A stretch of 64,000 bases of DNA from Aristolochia californica (GCA_029961685.1 JARWKL010000009.1:20269237-20333236); one strand, 5' to 3'. Shown: positions 26,767-40,893, numbered from the stretch's first letter. Notes: generated by a model from the letters alone, not told the origin. Numbers and translations are program-made.

Positions 26767-27441
26767 ACCTATGGATCCAAACCATTTAAAGAGAATAACA
26801 AACCGCTCATTGGATTCTCATGTGAACATGTGGTGGGATATTTACTCGAGTCAAACAAGCCATTATTTTGCCCAGTTACAAAAATAGCTGACCTACCGAT
26901 CATTGATGATTGTAAAGTGATTTATGATGCGTAACGGGCCATATTTTTGTAAGGAATGACTTTTGGGTTGGGATGCAACACTCAGTTAAAATTCCCTCGC
27001 CTCCCCTTTTCCTGACGATTGCAAAACTTTATATATTAAAACTAAAAAGAGGTTTAAATCCCTAAAAATTACAAAAACTTTTTTGAAATATCTCTCTATA
27101 ATTTTGCATTGTGCATTTCCATTATAGATGTATACTTTTTTCTCAAATTAAAACTTGAGTTTTCACTTTTCCCTTCAACACGTAGACAAAAAAGAGAATA
27201 GATGACAACGAAATGAAAATTTTAGAGTTTGTGTATGAAAAAAATTTAAAGCAATGACAAAAGTAAGTAAAGAAAATTTATTCACACACCACAAATGAAG
27301 ACAAAAGTTTTGTCATCCAAGTTTGGGAAATTCCACTACTTCAACAACCCCAATAGATCTGAATTTGATAAGAAAGAGATTTTTCTACACATCCTTTAAA
27401 AAATGGATATGCATGCTTGAAACATGTTAAAGATGTGAATG
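26767..27441 (+). repeat. Chimeric unit u40: A head, B end
   Basis: Type A through TGTCATCCAAGTTTGGG, then CCACTACTTCAACAACCCC and TAGATCTGAATTTG, which is the type B ending. A type C unit follows, as after a normal B unit. The switch is near phase 560-590. Confidence 0.8.
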
Positions 27442-28114
27442 ACCTATGGATCCAAACCTTTTAAAGAGAATAACAAAAAGCATATTGAGTTCTCAATTGA
27501 ACGTGCGGTGGGATATTTAACCGAGTCAAACAAGCCATTATTTTGCCCAAACCAAAAGCTAACCTAACGATCATTGATGATTGTAAAGTGATTTATCATG
27601 CGTAACGGGCCATATTTTTGTAAGGAATGACTTTTGGGTTGGGATTCAACACTCAGTTAAAATTTCCTCGCTTCCCCTTTTCCCGGCGATTGCAAAACCT
27701 TATATATAAAAACTAAAAAGAGGTTTATATCCCTAAAAATTACAAAAACTTTTTTGAAATATCTCTCTCTATAATTTTTCATTGTGCACTTCCATTTTAG
27801 ATGTATACTTCTTTCTCAAATGAAAACTTGAGTTTTCACTTTTCCCTTCATCACGTAGACAAAAAAGAGAATAGATGACAATGAAATGAAAATTTTAGAG
27901 TTTGTGTATGAAAAAAATTTAAAGCAATGACAAAAGTAAGTAAAGAAAATTTATTCACACACCACAAATGAACACAAAAGTTTTGTCATCCAAGTTTGGG
28001 AAATTCCACTAGTACAACAACCCCAATAGCTTGCAATTTAATAACAATGAGATATTTCTACACATACTTTAAAAAATGGATATGCATGCTTGAAACATGT
28101 TAAATATGCAAATG
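27442..28114 (+). repeat. Chimeric unit u41: C head, A tail
   Basis: The type C head (AAAAAGCATATTG, CAATTGAACG, CCAAAAGCTAACC) switches to A-like sequence (GACTTTTGGGTTGGG, AATAGCTTGCAATTT) near phase 130-200. It shares the rare variants GGTTTATATCCC and TACTTCTTTCTC with u47, so the two have a common origin. Confidence 0.82.
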
Positions 28115-28789
28115 ACCTATGGATCCAAACCTTTTAAAGAGAAGAAAAAATTGCTCATTAAATTCTCAAGTGAACGTGCGGTGGGATATTTAACCGAGTC
28201 AAACAATCCATTATTTTGCCCATTTAAAAAAAGCTGACCTAACGACCAATGATGATTGTAAAGTGATTTATCATGCGTAAACGGGCCATATTTTTGTAAG
28301 GAATGACTTTTGGGTTGGGATTCAACACTCAGTTAAAATTCCCTCACCTCCCCTTTTCCCGACGATTGCAAAACCTTATATATAAAAACTAAAAAGAGGT
28401 TTAAATCCCTAAAAATTACAAAAACTTTTTTGAAATATCTCTCTCTATAATTTTTCATTGTGCATTTCCATTTTAAATGTATACTTTTTTCTAAAATGAA
28501 AACTTGAGTTTTCACTTTTCCCTTCATCTCGTAGACAAAACAGAGAATAGATGACAACGAAATAAAAATTTTAAAGTTTGTGTATGGAAATATTTTAAAA
28601 CAATAAAAAACGTAAGTAAAGAAAATTTATTCACACGCCACAAACGAACACAAATTTTTGTCATCCAAGTTTGGGAAATTCCACTAGTACAACAAGCCCA
28701 ATAACTTGGAATTTGATAAGAAAGTGATTTTTCTACACATACTTTCAAAAATGGATATGCATGCTTGGAACATGTTAAAGATGCAAATG
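28115..28789 (+). repeat. Chimeric unit u42: B head, A-like middle, C tail
   Basis: The head has GAGAAGAAAAAATTGCTC (B), the middle has AATGACTTTTGGGTTGGG (A), and the end has AGTACAACAAGCCCAATAAC and ACTTTCAAAAATGG (C). A type A unit follows, as after a normal C unit. Confidence 0.8.
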
Positions 28790-29850
28790 ACCTATGGATC
28801 CAAACCTTTTAAAGAGAATAACAAACCGCTCATTGGATTTTCAAGCGAACATGCGGTGGGATATTTACTCGAGACAAACAAGCCATTATTTTGCCCATTT
28901 ACAAAAAAAGCTGACCTACCGATCATTGATGATTGTAAAGTGATTTATCATGCGTAACGGGCCTTATTTTTGTAAGGAATGACTTTTGGGTTGGGATTCA
29001 ACACTCAGTTAAAATTCCCTCACCTCCCCTTTTCCCGACGATTGCAAAACCTTATATATAAAAACTAAAAAGAGGTTTAAATCCCTAAAAATTACAAAAA
29101 CTTTTTTGAAATATCTCTCTCTTTAATTTTGCATTGTGCATTTGCATTTTAGATGTATACTTTTTTCTCAAATGAAAACTTGAGTTTTCACTTTTCCCTT
29201 CATGACGTAGACAAAAAAGAGAATAGATGACAATGAAATGAAAATTTTAGAGTTTGTGTATGAAAAAAATTTAAAGCAATGACAAAAGTAAGCAAAGAAA
29301 ATTTATTCACACACCACAAATGAACACAAAAGTTTTGTCATCCAAGTTTGGGAAATTCCACTAGTACAACAACCCCAATAGCTTGCAATTTGATAAGAAT
29401 GAGATATTTCTACAAATATTTTAAAAAATGGATATGCATGCTTGAAACATGTTAAATATGAAAATGACCTATGGATCCAAACCTTTTAAAGAGAAGAAAA
29501 AATTGCTCATTAAATTCTCAAGTGAACGTGCGGTGGGATATTTAACCGAGTTAAACAATCCATTATTTTGCCCTTTAAAAAAAGCTGACCTAACGATCAT
29601 TGATGATTGTAAAGTGATTTATCATGCGTAACGGGCCATATTTTTGTAAAGAATGACTTTTCGGTGGGATTCAACACTCAGTTAAAATTCCCTCGCCTCC
29701 CCTTTTCCTGACGATTGCAAAACCTTATATATAAAAAATAAAAAGACGTTTAAATCCCTAAAAATTACATAAACGTTTTTGAAATATCTCTGTCTATATT
29801 TGTACATTGTGCATTTCCATTTTCGATGTATACATTTTTCTTAAATAAAA
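28320..29850 (+). repeat. 1.5 kb segment, copy 1 of a 12,780 bp-offset duplication
   Basis: The tail of u42, all of u43 and most of u44 match the tail of u61, u62 and most of u63. Unit heads (28790/41570, 29467/42247) are exactly 12,780 bp apart. Shared rare variants include GGATTTTCAAGCGAAC, GGGCCTTATTTTT and CTCTGTCTATATTTG. Confidence 0.85.
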
Positions 29851-30807
29851 ACATGAGTTTTCATTTTTCCCTTCATCTCATAGAAAAAAAAGGGAATACA
29901 TGACAACGAAATGAAAATTTTAGAGTTTGTGTATGGAAAAAATTTAAAGCAATAACCAACGTAAGTAATATTTATTCACAGACCACAAATGAACACAAAA
30001 GTTTTGTCATCCAAGTCTGGGAAATTCCACTAGTTCAACAACCCCAATAGATCTGAATTTGATAAGAAAGAGATTTTTCTACACATCCTTTAAAAAATGG
30101 ATATGCATGCTTGAAACATGTTAATGATGCGAATGACCTATGGATCAAAACCTTTTAAAGAGAATAACAAAAAGCTTATTGAATTCTCAATTGAACGTGG
30201 GGTGGGATATTTAACCGAGTCAAACAAGCCATTATTTTGCCAAAACCGAAAGCTAACCTAACGATCATTGATGATTGTAAACTGATTTATCATGCATAAC
30301 GGGCCATATTTTTGTAAGGAATGACATTCGGGTTGGAATTAAACAATCAGTTAAAATTCCCTCGCCTCTCCTTTGCTCGACGATTGCAACACCTGATATA
30401 TAAAAACTAAAAAGAGGTTTAAATCCTTAAAAATTACAGTAACTTTATGGAAATATCTCTCTCTATAATTTTGCATTGTGCATTTCATTTTAGATCTATA
30501 CTTTTTTCTAAAATCAAAACTTGAGTTTTCACTTTTCCCTTCATCTCGTAGACAAAACAAAGGATAGATGACAACGAAATAAAAATTTTAGAGTTTGTGT
30601 ACGGAAATATTTTAAAGCAATAAAAAACTTAAGAAAAGAAAATTTATTCACACACCACAAACGAACACAAATTTTTTGTCATCCAAGTTTGGGAAATTCC
30701 ACTAGTACAACAAGCCCAATAACTTTCAATTGGATAAGAAAGTGATTTTTCTACACATACTTTCAAAAATGGATATGCATGCTTGAAACATGTTAAAGAT
30801 GCAAATG
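28790..30807 (+). repeat. Canonical A-B-C trimer (u43-u45), 2018 bp
   Basis: A normal A unit (677), B unit (669) and C unit (672). Each tail matches the head type that follows. It lies inside both the 4042 bp and the 12,780 bp duplication relationships. Confidence 0.87.
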
Positions 30808-31482
30808 ACCGATGGATCCAAACCATTTAAAGAGAATAACAAACCGCTTATTGGATTCTCATGTGAACATGCGGTGGGATATTTACTCGAGTCAAACAAG
30901 CCATTATTTTGCCCAGTTACAAAAATAGCTGACCTACCGATCATTGATGATTGTAAAGTGATTTATCATGCGTAACGGGCCATATTTTTGTAAGGAATGA
31001 CTTTTGGGTTGGGATGCAACACTCAGTTAAAATTCCCTCGCCTCCCCTTTTCCTGACGATTGCAAAACCTTATATATTAAAACTAAAAAGAGGTTTAAAT
31101 CCCTAAAAATTACAAAAACTTTTTTGAAATATCTCTCTATAATTTTGCGTTGTGCATTTCCATTATAGATGTATACTTTTTTCACAAATTAAAACTTGAG
31201 TTTTCACTTTTCCCTTCAACACGTAGACAAAAAAGAGAATAGATGACAACGAAATGAAAATTTTAGAGTTTGTGTATGAAAAAAATTTAAAGCAATGACA
31301 AAAGTAAGTAAAGAAAATTTATTCACATACCACAAATGAAGACAAAAGTTTTGTCATCCAAGTTTGGGAAATTCCACTACTTCAACAACCCCAACAGATC
31401 TGAATTTGATAAGAAAGAGATTTTTCTACACATCCTTTAAAAAATGGATATGCATGCTTGAAACATGTTAAAGAGGCGAATG
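30808..31482 (+). repeat. Chimeric unit u46: A head, B end
   Basis: Counterpart of u40 in the 4042 bp duplication, with the same A-to-B switch before CCACTACTTCAACAACCCC. A type C unit follows. Confidence 0.8.
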
Positions 31483-32155
31483 ACCTATGGATCCAAACCT
31501 TTTAAAGAGAATAACAAAAAGCATATTGAATTCTCAATTGAACGTGCGGTGGGATATTTAACCGAGTCAAACAAGCCATTATTTTGCCCAAACCAAAAGC
31601 TAACCTAACGATCATTGATGATTGTAAACTGATTTATCATGCGTAACGGGCCATATTTTTGTAAGGAATGACTTTTGGGTTGGGATTCAACACTCAGTTA
31701 AAACTTCCTCGCTTCCCCTTTTCCCGACTTTTGCAAAACCTTATATATAAAAACTAAAAAGAGGTTTATATCCCTAAAAATTACAAAAACGTTTTTGAAA
31801 TATCTCTCTCTATAATTTTTCATTGTGCACTTCCATTTTAGATGTATACTTCTTTCTCAAATGAAAACTTGAGTTTTCACTTTTCCCTTCATCACGTAGA
31901 CAAAAAAGAGAATAGATGACAACGAAATGAAAATTTTAGAGTTTGTGTATGAAAAAAATTTAAAGCAATGACAAAAGTAAGTAAAGAAAATTTATTCACA
32001 CACCACAAATGAACACAAAAGTTTTGTCATCCAAGTTTGGGAAATTCCACTAGTACAACAACCCCAATAGCTTGCAATTTGATAACAATGAGATATTTCT
32101 ACACATACTTTAAAAAATGGATATGCATGCTTGAAACATGTTAAATATGCAAATG
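31483..32155 (+). repeat. Chimeric unit u47: C head, A tail
   Basis: Counterpart of u41. It keeps the type C variant GTAAACTGATTTATC where u41 has GTAAAGTG, so the switch to A-like sequence is somewhat later or was overwritten by conversion. A type B unit follows. Confidence 0.8.
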
Positions 32156-33497
32156 ACCTATGGATCCAAACCTTTTAAAGAGAAGAAAAAATTGCTCATT
32201 AAATTCTCAAGTGAACGTGCGGTGGGATATTTAACCGAGTCAAACAATCCATTATTTTGCCCATTTAAAAAAAGCTGACCTAACGATCAATGATGATTGT
32301 AAAGTGATTTATCATGCGTAACGGGCCATATTCTTGTAAAGAATGACTTTTCGGTTGGGATTCAACACTCAGTGAAAATTCCCTCGCCTCCCCTTTTCCC
32401 GACGATTGCAAAACCTTATATATAAAAACTAAAAAGACTTTTAAATCCCTAAAAATTACATAAACGTTTTGGAAATATCTCTCTATATTTGTGCATTGTG
32501 CATTTCCATTTTAGATGTATACATTTTTCTTAAATAAAGACATGAGTTTTCATTTTCCCCTTCATCTCATAGAAAAAAAAGAGAATAGATGACAACGAAT
32601 GAAAATTTTAGAGTTTGTGTATGGAAAAAATTTAAAGCAATAACAAACGTAAGTAAAATTTATTCACACACCACAAATGAACACAAAAGTTTTGTCATCC
32701 AAGTCTGGGAAATTCCACTAGTTCAACAACCCCAATAGATTTGAATTTGATAAGAAAGAGATTTTTTTACACATCCTTTAAAAAATGGATATGCATGCTT
32801 GAAACATGTTAAAGATGCGAATGACCTATGGTTCCAAACCTTTTCAAGAGAATAACAAAAAGCTTATTGAATTGTCAATTGAACGTGCAGTGGGATATTT
32901 CACCGAGTCAAACAAGCCATTATTTTGCCCAAACCGAAAGCTAACCAAACGATCATTGATGATTGTAAACTGATTTATCATACGTAACGGGCCATATTTT
33001 TGTAAGGAATGACATTTGGGTTGGAATTGTACTATCAGTTAAAATTCCCTCGCCTCTCCTTTGCTCGACGATTGCAACACCTGATATATAAAAACTAAAA
33101 AGAGGTTTAAATCCTTAAAAATTACAGTAACTTTATGGAAATATCTCTCTCCATAATTTTGCATTGTGCATTTCCATTTTAGATATATACTTTTTTCCAA
33201 AAATCAAAACTTCAGTTTTCACTTTTCCCTTCATCTCGTAGACAAAACAAAGAATAGATGACAACGAAATAAAAATTTTAGAGTTTGTGTACGGAAATAT
33301 TTTAAAGCAATAAAAAACTTAAGTAAAGAAAATTTATTCACACACCACAAACGAACACAAATTTTTTGTCAGCCAAGTTTGGGAAATTCCACTAGTACAA
33401 CAAGCCCAATAACTTTCAATTTGATAAGAAAGTGATTTTTCTACACATACTTTCAAAAATGGATTTGCATGCTCGAAACATGTTAAAGATGTAAATG

Positions 33498-35514
33498 ACC
33501 TATGGATCCAAACCATTTAAAGAGAATAACAAATTGCTCATTGGATTCTCAAGTGAACATGCGGTGGGTATTTACTTGAGTCAAACAAGCCATTATTTTG
33601 CCCAATTACAAAAAAAGCTGAGCTACCGATCATTGATGATTGTAAAGTGATTTATCATGCGTAACGGGCTATATTTTTGTAAGGAATGACTTTTGGGTTG
33701 GGATTCAACACTCAGTTAAAATTCCCTCGCCTCCCCTTTTCCCGACGACTGCAAAAGCTTATATATTAAAACTAAAAAGAGGTTTAAATCCCTAAAAATT
33801 ACAAAAAAAAATTTGAAATATCTCTCTATAATTTTGCATTGTGCATTTCCATTTTAGATGTATACTTTTTTCTCAAATAAAAACATGAGTTTTCACTTTT
33901 CCCTTCATCACGTAGACAAAAAAGAGAATAGATGACAATGAAATGAAAATTTTAGAGTTTGTATGTGAATAATATTTAAAGCATTGACAAAAGTAAGTAA
34001 TGAAAATTTATTCAAACACCACAAATGAACACAAAAGTTCTGTCATCCAAGTTTGGGAAATTCCACTAGTACAACAACCCCAATAGCTTGCAATTTGATA
34101 AGAATGAGATATTTCTACACATGCTTTAAAAAATGGATATGCATGCTTGAAGCATGTTAAATATGCAAATGACCTATGGATCCAAACCGTTTAAAGAGAA
34201 GAAAAAATTGCTCATTAAATTCTCAAGTGAACGTGCGGTTGGATATTTAACAGAGTCAAACAATCCATTATTTTGCCCATTTAAAAAAAGCAGACCTAAC
34301 TATCATTGATGATTGTAAAGTGATTTATCATGCGTAACGGGCCATAATTTTGTAAAGAATGACTTTTCGGTTGGGATTCAACTCTCAGTGAAAATTCCCT
34401 CGCCCCCCTTTTCCCGACGATTGCAAAACCTGATATATAAAAACTAAAAAGACGTTTAATTAGCTAAAAATTACATAAACTTTTCTGAAATATCTCTCTC
34501 TATATTTGTGCATTGTGCATTTCCATTTTAGATGTATACATTTTTCTTCAATAAAAACATGAGCTTTCATTTTTTCCTTCATCTCATAGAAAAAAAAGAG
34601 AATAGATGACAATGAAATGAAAATTTTAGAGTTTGTCTATGGAAAAAATTTAAAGCAATAACAAACGTAAATAAAATTTATTCACACACCACAAATGAAC
34701 ACAAAAGTTTTGTCATCCAAGTCTAGGAAATTTCACTACTTCAACAACCCCAATAGATCTGAATTTGATAAGAAAGAGATTTTTCTACGCATCCTTTAAA
34801 AAATGGATATGCATGTTTGAAACATGTTAAAGATGCGAATGACCTATGGATCCAAACCTTTTAAAGAGAATAACAAAAAGCTTATTGAATTCTCAATTGA
34901 ACGTGCGGTGGGATATTTGATCGAGTCAAACAAGCCATTATTTTGCCCAAACCAAAAGCTAACCTAACGATCATTGATGATTGTAAACTGATTTATCCTG
35001 CGTAACGGGCCATATTTTTGTAAGGAATGACATTTGGGTTGGGATTGAACAATCAGTTAAACTTCCCTCGCCTCTCCTGTGCTCGACGATTGCAACACCT
35101 GATATATAAAAACTAAAAAGAGGTTTAAATCCTTAAAAATTATCGTAACTTTATGGAAATATCTCTCTCTATAATTTTGCATTGTGCATTTCCATTTTAG
35201 ATGTATACTTTTTTCTAAAATCAAAACTTGAGTTTTCAGTTTTCCCTTCATCTCATAGACAAAACAGAGAATAGATGACAACGAAATAAAAATTTTAGAG
35301 TTTGTGTACGGTAATATTTTAAAGCAATCAAAAACTTAAGAAAAGAAAATTTATTCACACACCACAAAAGAACATAAATTTTTTGTCATCCAAGTTTGGG
35401 AAATTCAACTAGTACAACAAGCCCAATAAGTTTCAATTTGATAAGAAAGTGATTTTTCTACACATAATTTCAAAAATGGATATGCATGCTTGAAACATGT
35501 TAAAGATGCAAATG
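33498..35514 (+). repeat. Canonical A-B-C trimer (u50-u52), 2017 bp
   Basis: Lengths 674, 670 and 673. The next trimer starts exactly 2017 bp later and corresponding heads are 2017-2019 bp apart, which is the clearest view of the trimer period. u50 lost one base in GGTGGGTATTTAC. Confidence 0.88.
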
Positions 35515-37533
35515 TCCTATGGATCCAAACCATTTAAAGAGAATAACAAACCGCTCATTGGATTCTCAAGTGAACATGCGGTGGGATATTTACTCGAGTA
35601 AAACAAGCCATTATTTTGCCCAATTACAAAAAAAGCTGACCTACCGATCATTGATGATTGTAATGTAATTTATCATGCGTAACGGGCCATATTTTTGTAA
35701 GGAATGACTTTTGGGTTGGGATTCAACACTCAGTTAAAATTCCCTTGCCTCCCCTTTTCCTGACGATTGCAAAACCTTATATATTAAAACTAAAAAGAGG
35801 TTTAAATCCCTAAAAATTACAAAAAAAATTTTGAAATATCTCTCTATAATTTTGCATTGTGCATTTCCATTTTAGCTTTACATTTTTTTCTCAAATGAAA
35901 ACTTGAGTTTTCACTTTTCCCTTCATCACGTAGACAAAAAAGAGAATAGATGACAACGAAATGAAAATTTTAGAGTTTGTGTATGAAAAAAATTTAAAGC
36001 AATGACAAAAGTAAGTAAAGAAAATTTATTCACACACCACAAATGAACACAAAAGTTTTGTCATCCAAGTTTGGGAAATTCCACTAGTACAACTACCCCA
36101 ATAGCTTGCAATTTGATAAGAATGAGATATTTCTACACATACTTTAAAAAATGGATATGCATGCTTGAAACATTTTAAATATGCAAATGACCTATGCATC
36201 CAAACCTTTTAAAGAGAAGAAAAAATTGCTCATTAAATTCTCAAGTGAACGTGCGGTGGGATATTTAACCGAGTCAAACAATCCATTATTTTACCCATTT
36301 AAAAAAAGCAGACCTAACGATCATTGATGATTGTAAAGTGATTTATCATGCGTAACGGGCCATATTTTTGTAAAGAATGACTTTTCGGTTGGGATTTAAC
36401 ACTCAGTGAAAATTCCCTCGCCTCCCCTTTTCCCAACGATTGCATAACCTGATATATAAAAACTAAAAAGACGTTTAAATCCCTAAAAATTTAATAAACG
36501 TTTTTGAAATATCTCTCTCTATATTTGTGCATTGTACATTTCCATTTTAGATGTATACATTTTTCTTAAAGAAAAATATGAGCTTTCATTTTTCCCTTCA
36601 TCTCATAGAAAAAAAAGAGAATAGATGACAACGAAATGAAAATTTTAGAGTTTGTGTATGGAAAAAATTTTAAAAAATAACAAACGTAAGTAAAATTTAT
36701 TCACACACCACAAATGAACACTAAAGTTTTGACATCCAAGTCTGGGCAATTCCACTAGTTCAACAACCACAATAGATCTGAATTTGATAAGAAAGAGATT
36801 TTTCTACACATCCTTTAAAAAATGGATATGCATGCTTGAAACATGTTAAAGATGCGAATGACCCATGGATCCAAACCTTTTAAAGAGAATAACAAAAAGC
36901 TTATTGAATTCTCAATTGAACGTGCGGTGGGATATTTAACCGAATCAAACAAGTCATTATTTTGCCCAAACCAAAAGCTAACCTAACGATCATTGATGAT
37001 TGTAAACTGATTTATCATGCGTAACGGGCCATATTTTTGTAAGGAATGACCTTTGGGTTGGGATTGAACAATCAGTTAAAATTTCCTCGCATCCCCTTTT
37101 CCCGACGATTGCAAAACCTTATATATAAAAACTAAAAAGAGGTTTATATCCCTAAAAATTACAAAACAAAATTAGAAATATCTATCTCTATAATTTTGCA
37201 TTGTGCATTTCCATTTTAGATGTATACTTTTTTCTCAAAAGAAAACTTGAGTTTTCACTTTTCCCTTCATCACGTAGACAAAAAAGAGAATAGATGACAA
37301 TGAAATGAAAATTTTAGAGTTTGTGTATGAAAAAATTTTTAAGCAATGACAAAAGTAAGTAAAGAAAATTTATTCACACACCACAAATGACCACAAAAGT
37401 TTTGTCATCCAAGTTTGGGAAATTCCAGTAGTACAACAACCCCAATAGCTTGCAATTTGATAACAATGAGATATTTCTACACATACTTTAAAAAATGGAT
37501 ATGCATGCTTGAAACATGTTAAATATGCAAATG
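35515..37533 (+). repeat. A-B-C trimer (u53-u55) with chimeric last unit
   Basis: u53 A, u54 B and u55 with a C head. The order then continues with B (u56) instead of A because u55 has an A tail. Confidence 0.85.
36861..37533 (+). repeat. Chimeric unit u55: C head, A tail
   Basis: Type C through GGGATTGAACAATCAG (near 37070), then A-like CCCCTTTTCCCGACG and AATAGCTTGCAATTTG. The switch is near phase 215-240. It shares GGTTTATATCCC with u41 and u47. Confidence 0.82.
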
Positions 37534-38877
37534 ACCTATGGATCCAAACCTTTTAAAGAGAAGAAAAAATTGCTCATTAAATTCTCAAGTGAACGTGCGC
37601 TGGGATATTTAACCGAGTCAAACAATCCATTATTTTGCCCATTTAAAAAAAGCTGACCTTACGATCAATGATGATTGTAAAGTGATTTATCATGCGTAAC
37701 AGGCCATATTTTTGTAAAGAATGACTTTTCGGTTGTGTTTCGACACTCAGTGAAAATTCCCTCGCCTCCCCTTTTCCCGACTATTGCAAAACCTTATATA
37801 TAAAAACTAAAAAGACTTTTAAATCCCTAAAAATTACTTAAACGTTTTGGAAATATCTCTCTCTATATTTGTGCATTGTGCATTTCCATTTTAGATGTAT
37901 ACATTTTTCTTAAATAAAAACATGAGTTTTCATTTTTCCCTTCATCTCATAGAAAAAAAAGAGAATAGATGACAACGAAATGAAAATTTTAGAGTTTGTG
38001 TATGGAAAAAATTTAAAGCAATAACAAACGTAAGTAAAATTTATTCACACAGCACAAATGAACACAAAAGTTTTGTCATCCAAGTCTGGGAAATTCCACT
38101 AGTTCAACAACCCCAATAGATCTGAATTTGATAAGAAAGAGATTTTTCTACACATCCTTTAATAAATGGATATGCATGCTTGAAACATGTTAAAGATGCG
38201 AATGACCTATGGATCCAAACCTTTTAAAGAGAATAACAAAAAGCTTATTGAATTCTCAATTGAACGTGCGGTGGGATATTTCATCGAGTCAAACAAGCCA
38301 TTATTTTGCCCAAACCGAAAGCTAACCTAACGATCATTGATGATTGTAAACTGATTTATCATGCGTAATGGGCCATATTTTTGTAAGGAATGACATTTGG
38401 GTTGGAATTGAACAATCAGTTAAAATTCCCTCGCCTGTCCTTTGCTCAACGATTGCAACACCTGATATATAAAAACTAAAAAGAGGTTTAAATCCTTAAA
38501 AATTACAGTAACTTTATGGAAATATCTCTCGCCATAAATTTGCATTGTGCATTTCCATTTTAGATATATACTTTTTTCTAAAATCAAATCTTGACTTTTC
38601 ACTTTTCCCTTCATCTCGTAGACAAACCAGAGAATAGATGACAACGAAATAAAAATTTTAGAGTTTGTGTACGGAAATATTTTAAAGCAATAAAAAACTT
38701 AAGTAAAGAAAATTTATTCACACACCACAAACGAACACAAATTTTTTGTCATCCAAGTTTGGGAAATTCCACTAGTACAACAAGCCCAATAACTTTCAAT
38801 TTGATAAGAAAGTGATTTTTCTACACTTACTTTCAAAAATGGATATGCATGCTTGAAACATGTTAAAGATGCAAATG

Positions 38878-40893
38878 ACCTATGGATCCAAACCATTTAA
38901 AGAGAATAACAAACCGCTCATTGGATTCTCAAGTGAACATGCGGTGGGATATTTACTCGAGTCAAACAAGCCATTATTTTGCCCAATTACAAAAAAAGCT
39001 GACCTACCGATCATTGATGATTTTAAAGTGATTTATCATGCGTAACGGGCCATATTTTTGTAAGGAATGACTTTTGGGTTGGGATTCAACAATCAGTTAA
39101 AATTCCCTCGCATCCCCTTTTCCCGACGATTGCAAAAACTTATATATTAAAACTAAAAAGAGGTTTAAATCCCTAAAAATTAAAAAACCTTTTTTGAAAT
39201 ATCTCTCTATAATTTTTCATTGTGCATTTCCATTTTAGATGTATACTTTTTTCTCAAATGAAAACTTGAGTTTTCACTTTTCCCTTCATCACGTAGACAA
39301 AAAAGAGAATAGATGACAACGAAATGAAAATTTTAGAGTTTGTGTATGAAAAACATTTAAAGTAATGACAAAAGTAAGGAAAGAAAATTTATTCACACAC
39401 CACAAATGAACACAAAAGTTATGTCCTCCAAGTTTGGGAAATTCCACTAGTACAACAACCCCAATAGCTTGCAATTTGATAAGAATGAGATATTTCTACA
39501 CATACTTTAAAAAATGGATATGCATGCTTGAAACATGTTAAATATGCAAATGATATATGGATCCAAACCTTTTAAAGAGAAGAAAAAATTGCTCATTAAA
39601 TTCTCAAGTGAACGTGCGCTGGGATATTTAACCGAGTCAAACAATCCATTATTTTGCCCATTTAAAAAAAGCTGACCTAACGATCATTGATGATTTTAAA
39701 GTGATTTATCATGAGTAACGGGCCATATTTTTGTAAATAATGACTTTTCGGTTGGGATTCAACACTCAGTGAAAATTCCCTCGCCTCCCCTTTTCCCGAC
39801 GATTGCAAAACCTGATATATAAAAACTAAAAAGACGTTTAAATCCTTAAAAATTACATAAACGTTTTTGAAATATCCCTCTCTTATTTGTGCATTGTGTA
39901 TTTCCATTTTAGATGTATACATTTTTCTCAAATAAAAACATGAGCTTTCATTTTTCCCTTCATCTCATAGAAAAAAAAGAGAATAGATGACAACGAAATG
40001 AAAATTTTAGAGTTTGTGTATGGAAAAACTTTAAAGAAATAACAAACGTAAGTAAAATTTATTCACACACCACAAATGAACACAAAAGTTTTGTCATCCA
40101 AGTCTGGGAAATTCCACTACTTCGACAACCCCAATAGATCTGAATTTGATAAGAAAGAGATTTTTCTACACATCCTTAAAAAATGGATATGCATGCTTGA
40201 AACATGTTAAAGATGCGAATGACCTATGGATCCAAACATTTTAAAGAGAATAACAAAAAGCTTATTGAATTCTCAATTGAACGTGCGTGGGATATTTAAC
40301 CGAGTCAAACAAGCCATTATTTTGCCCAAACCAAAAGCTAACCTAATGATCATTGATGATTGTAAACTGATTTGTCATGCGTAACAGGCCATATTTTTAT
40401 AAGCAATGACATTTGGGTTGGGATTGAACAATCAGTTAAAATTCCCTCGCCTCTCCTTTGCTCGACGATTGCAACACCTGATATATAAAAACTAAAAAGA
40501 GGTTTAAATCCTTAAAAATTACAGTAACTTTATGGAAATATCTCTCTCTATAATTTTGCATTGTGCATTTCCATTTTAGATGTATACTTTTTTCTAAAAT
40601 CAAAACTTGAGTTTTCACTTTTCCCTTCATCTCGTAGACATAAAAGAGAATAGATGACAACGAAATAAAAATTTTAGAGTTTGTGTACGGAAATATTTTA
40701 AAGCAATAAAAAACTTAAGTAAAGAAAATTTATTCACACATCTGAAACGAACACAAATTTTTTTACATCCAAGTTTGGGAAATTCCACTAGTACAACAAG
40801 CCCAATAACTTTCAATTTGATAAGACAGTGATTTTTCAACACATACTTTCAAAAATGGATATGCATGCTTGAAACATGTTAAAGATGCAAATG
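38878..40893 (+). repeat. Canonical A-B-C trimer (u58-u60), 2016 bp
   Basis: Lengths 675, 669 and 672, with tails matching the following heads. u59 has the variant TGATATATGG in place of TGACCTATGG at its start. Confidence 0.86.

Larger units (their letters stand above)
24905..28275 (+). repeat. 3.4 kb block, copy 1 (repeated at +4042 bp)
   Basis: It begins near the rare variant GGGCCTTATTTTTG (24917) and continues through u38-u42 head. The same order B C A C B and nearly the same sequence recur at 28947-32317 with an offset of 4041-4042 bp. The match stops near 28275, where u42 has GTAAACGGGCC followed by AAGGAATGACTTTTGGG, while u48 has AAAGAATGACTTTTCGG. Confidence 0.85.
28947..32317 (+). 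repeat. 3.4 kb block, copy 2 (repeated at -4042 bp)
   Basis: Counterpart of 24905-28275. Pairs of corresponding heads are 25425/29467, 26095/30136, 26767/30808, 27442/31483 and 28115/32156. Shared private variants include CTCATGTGAACATG in the A units and TTATTTTGCCAAAACCG in the C units. Confidence 0.85.
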
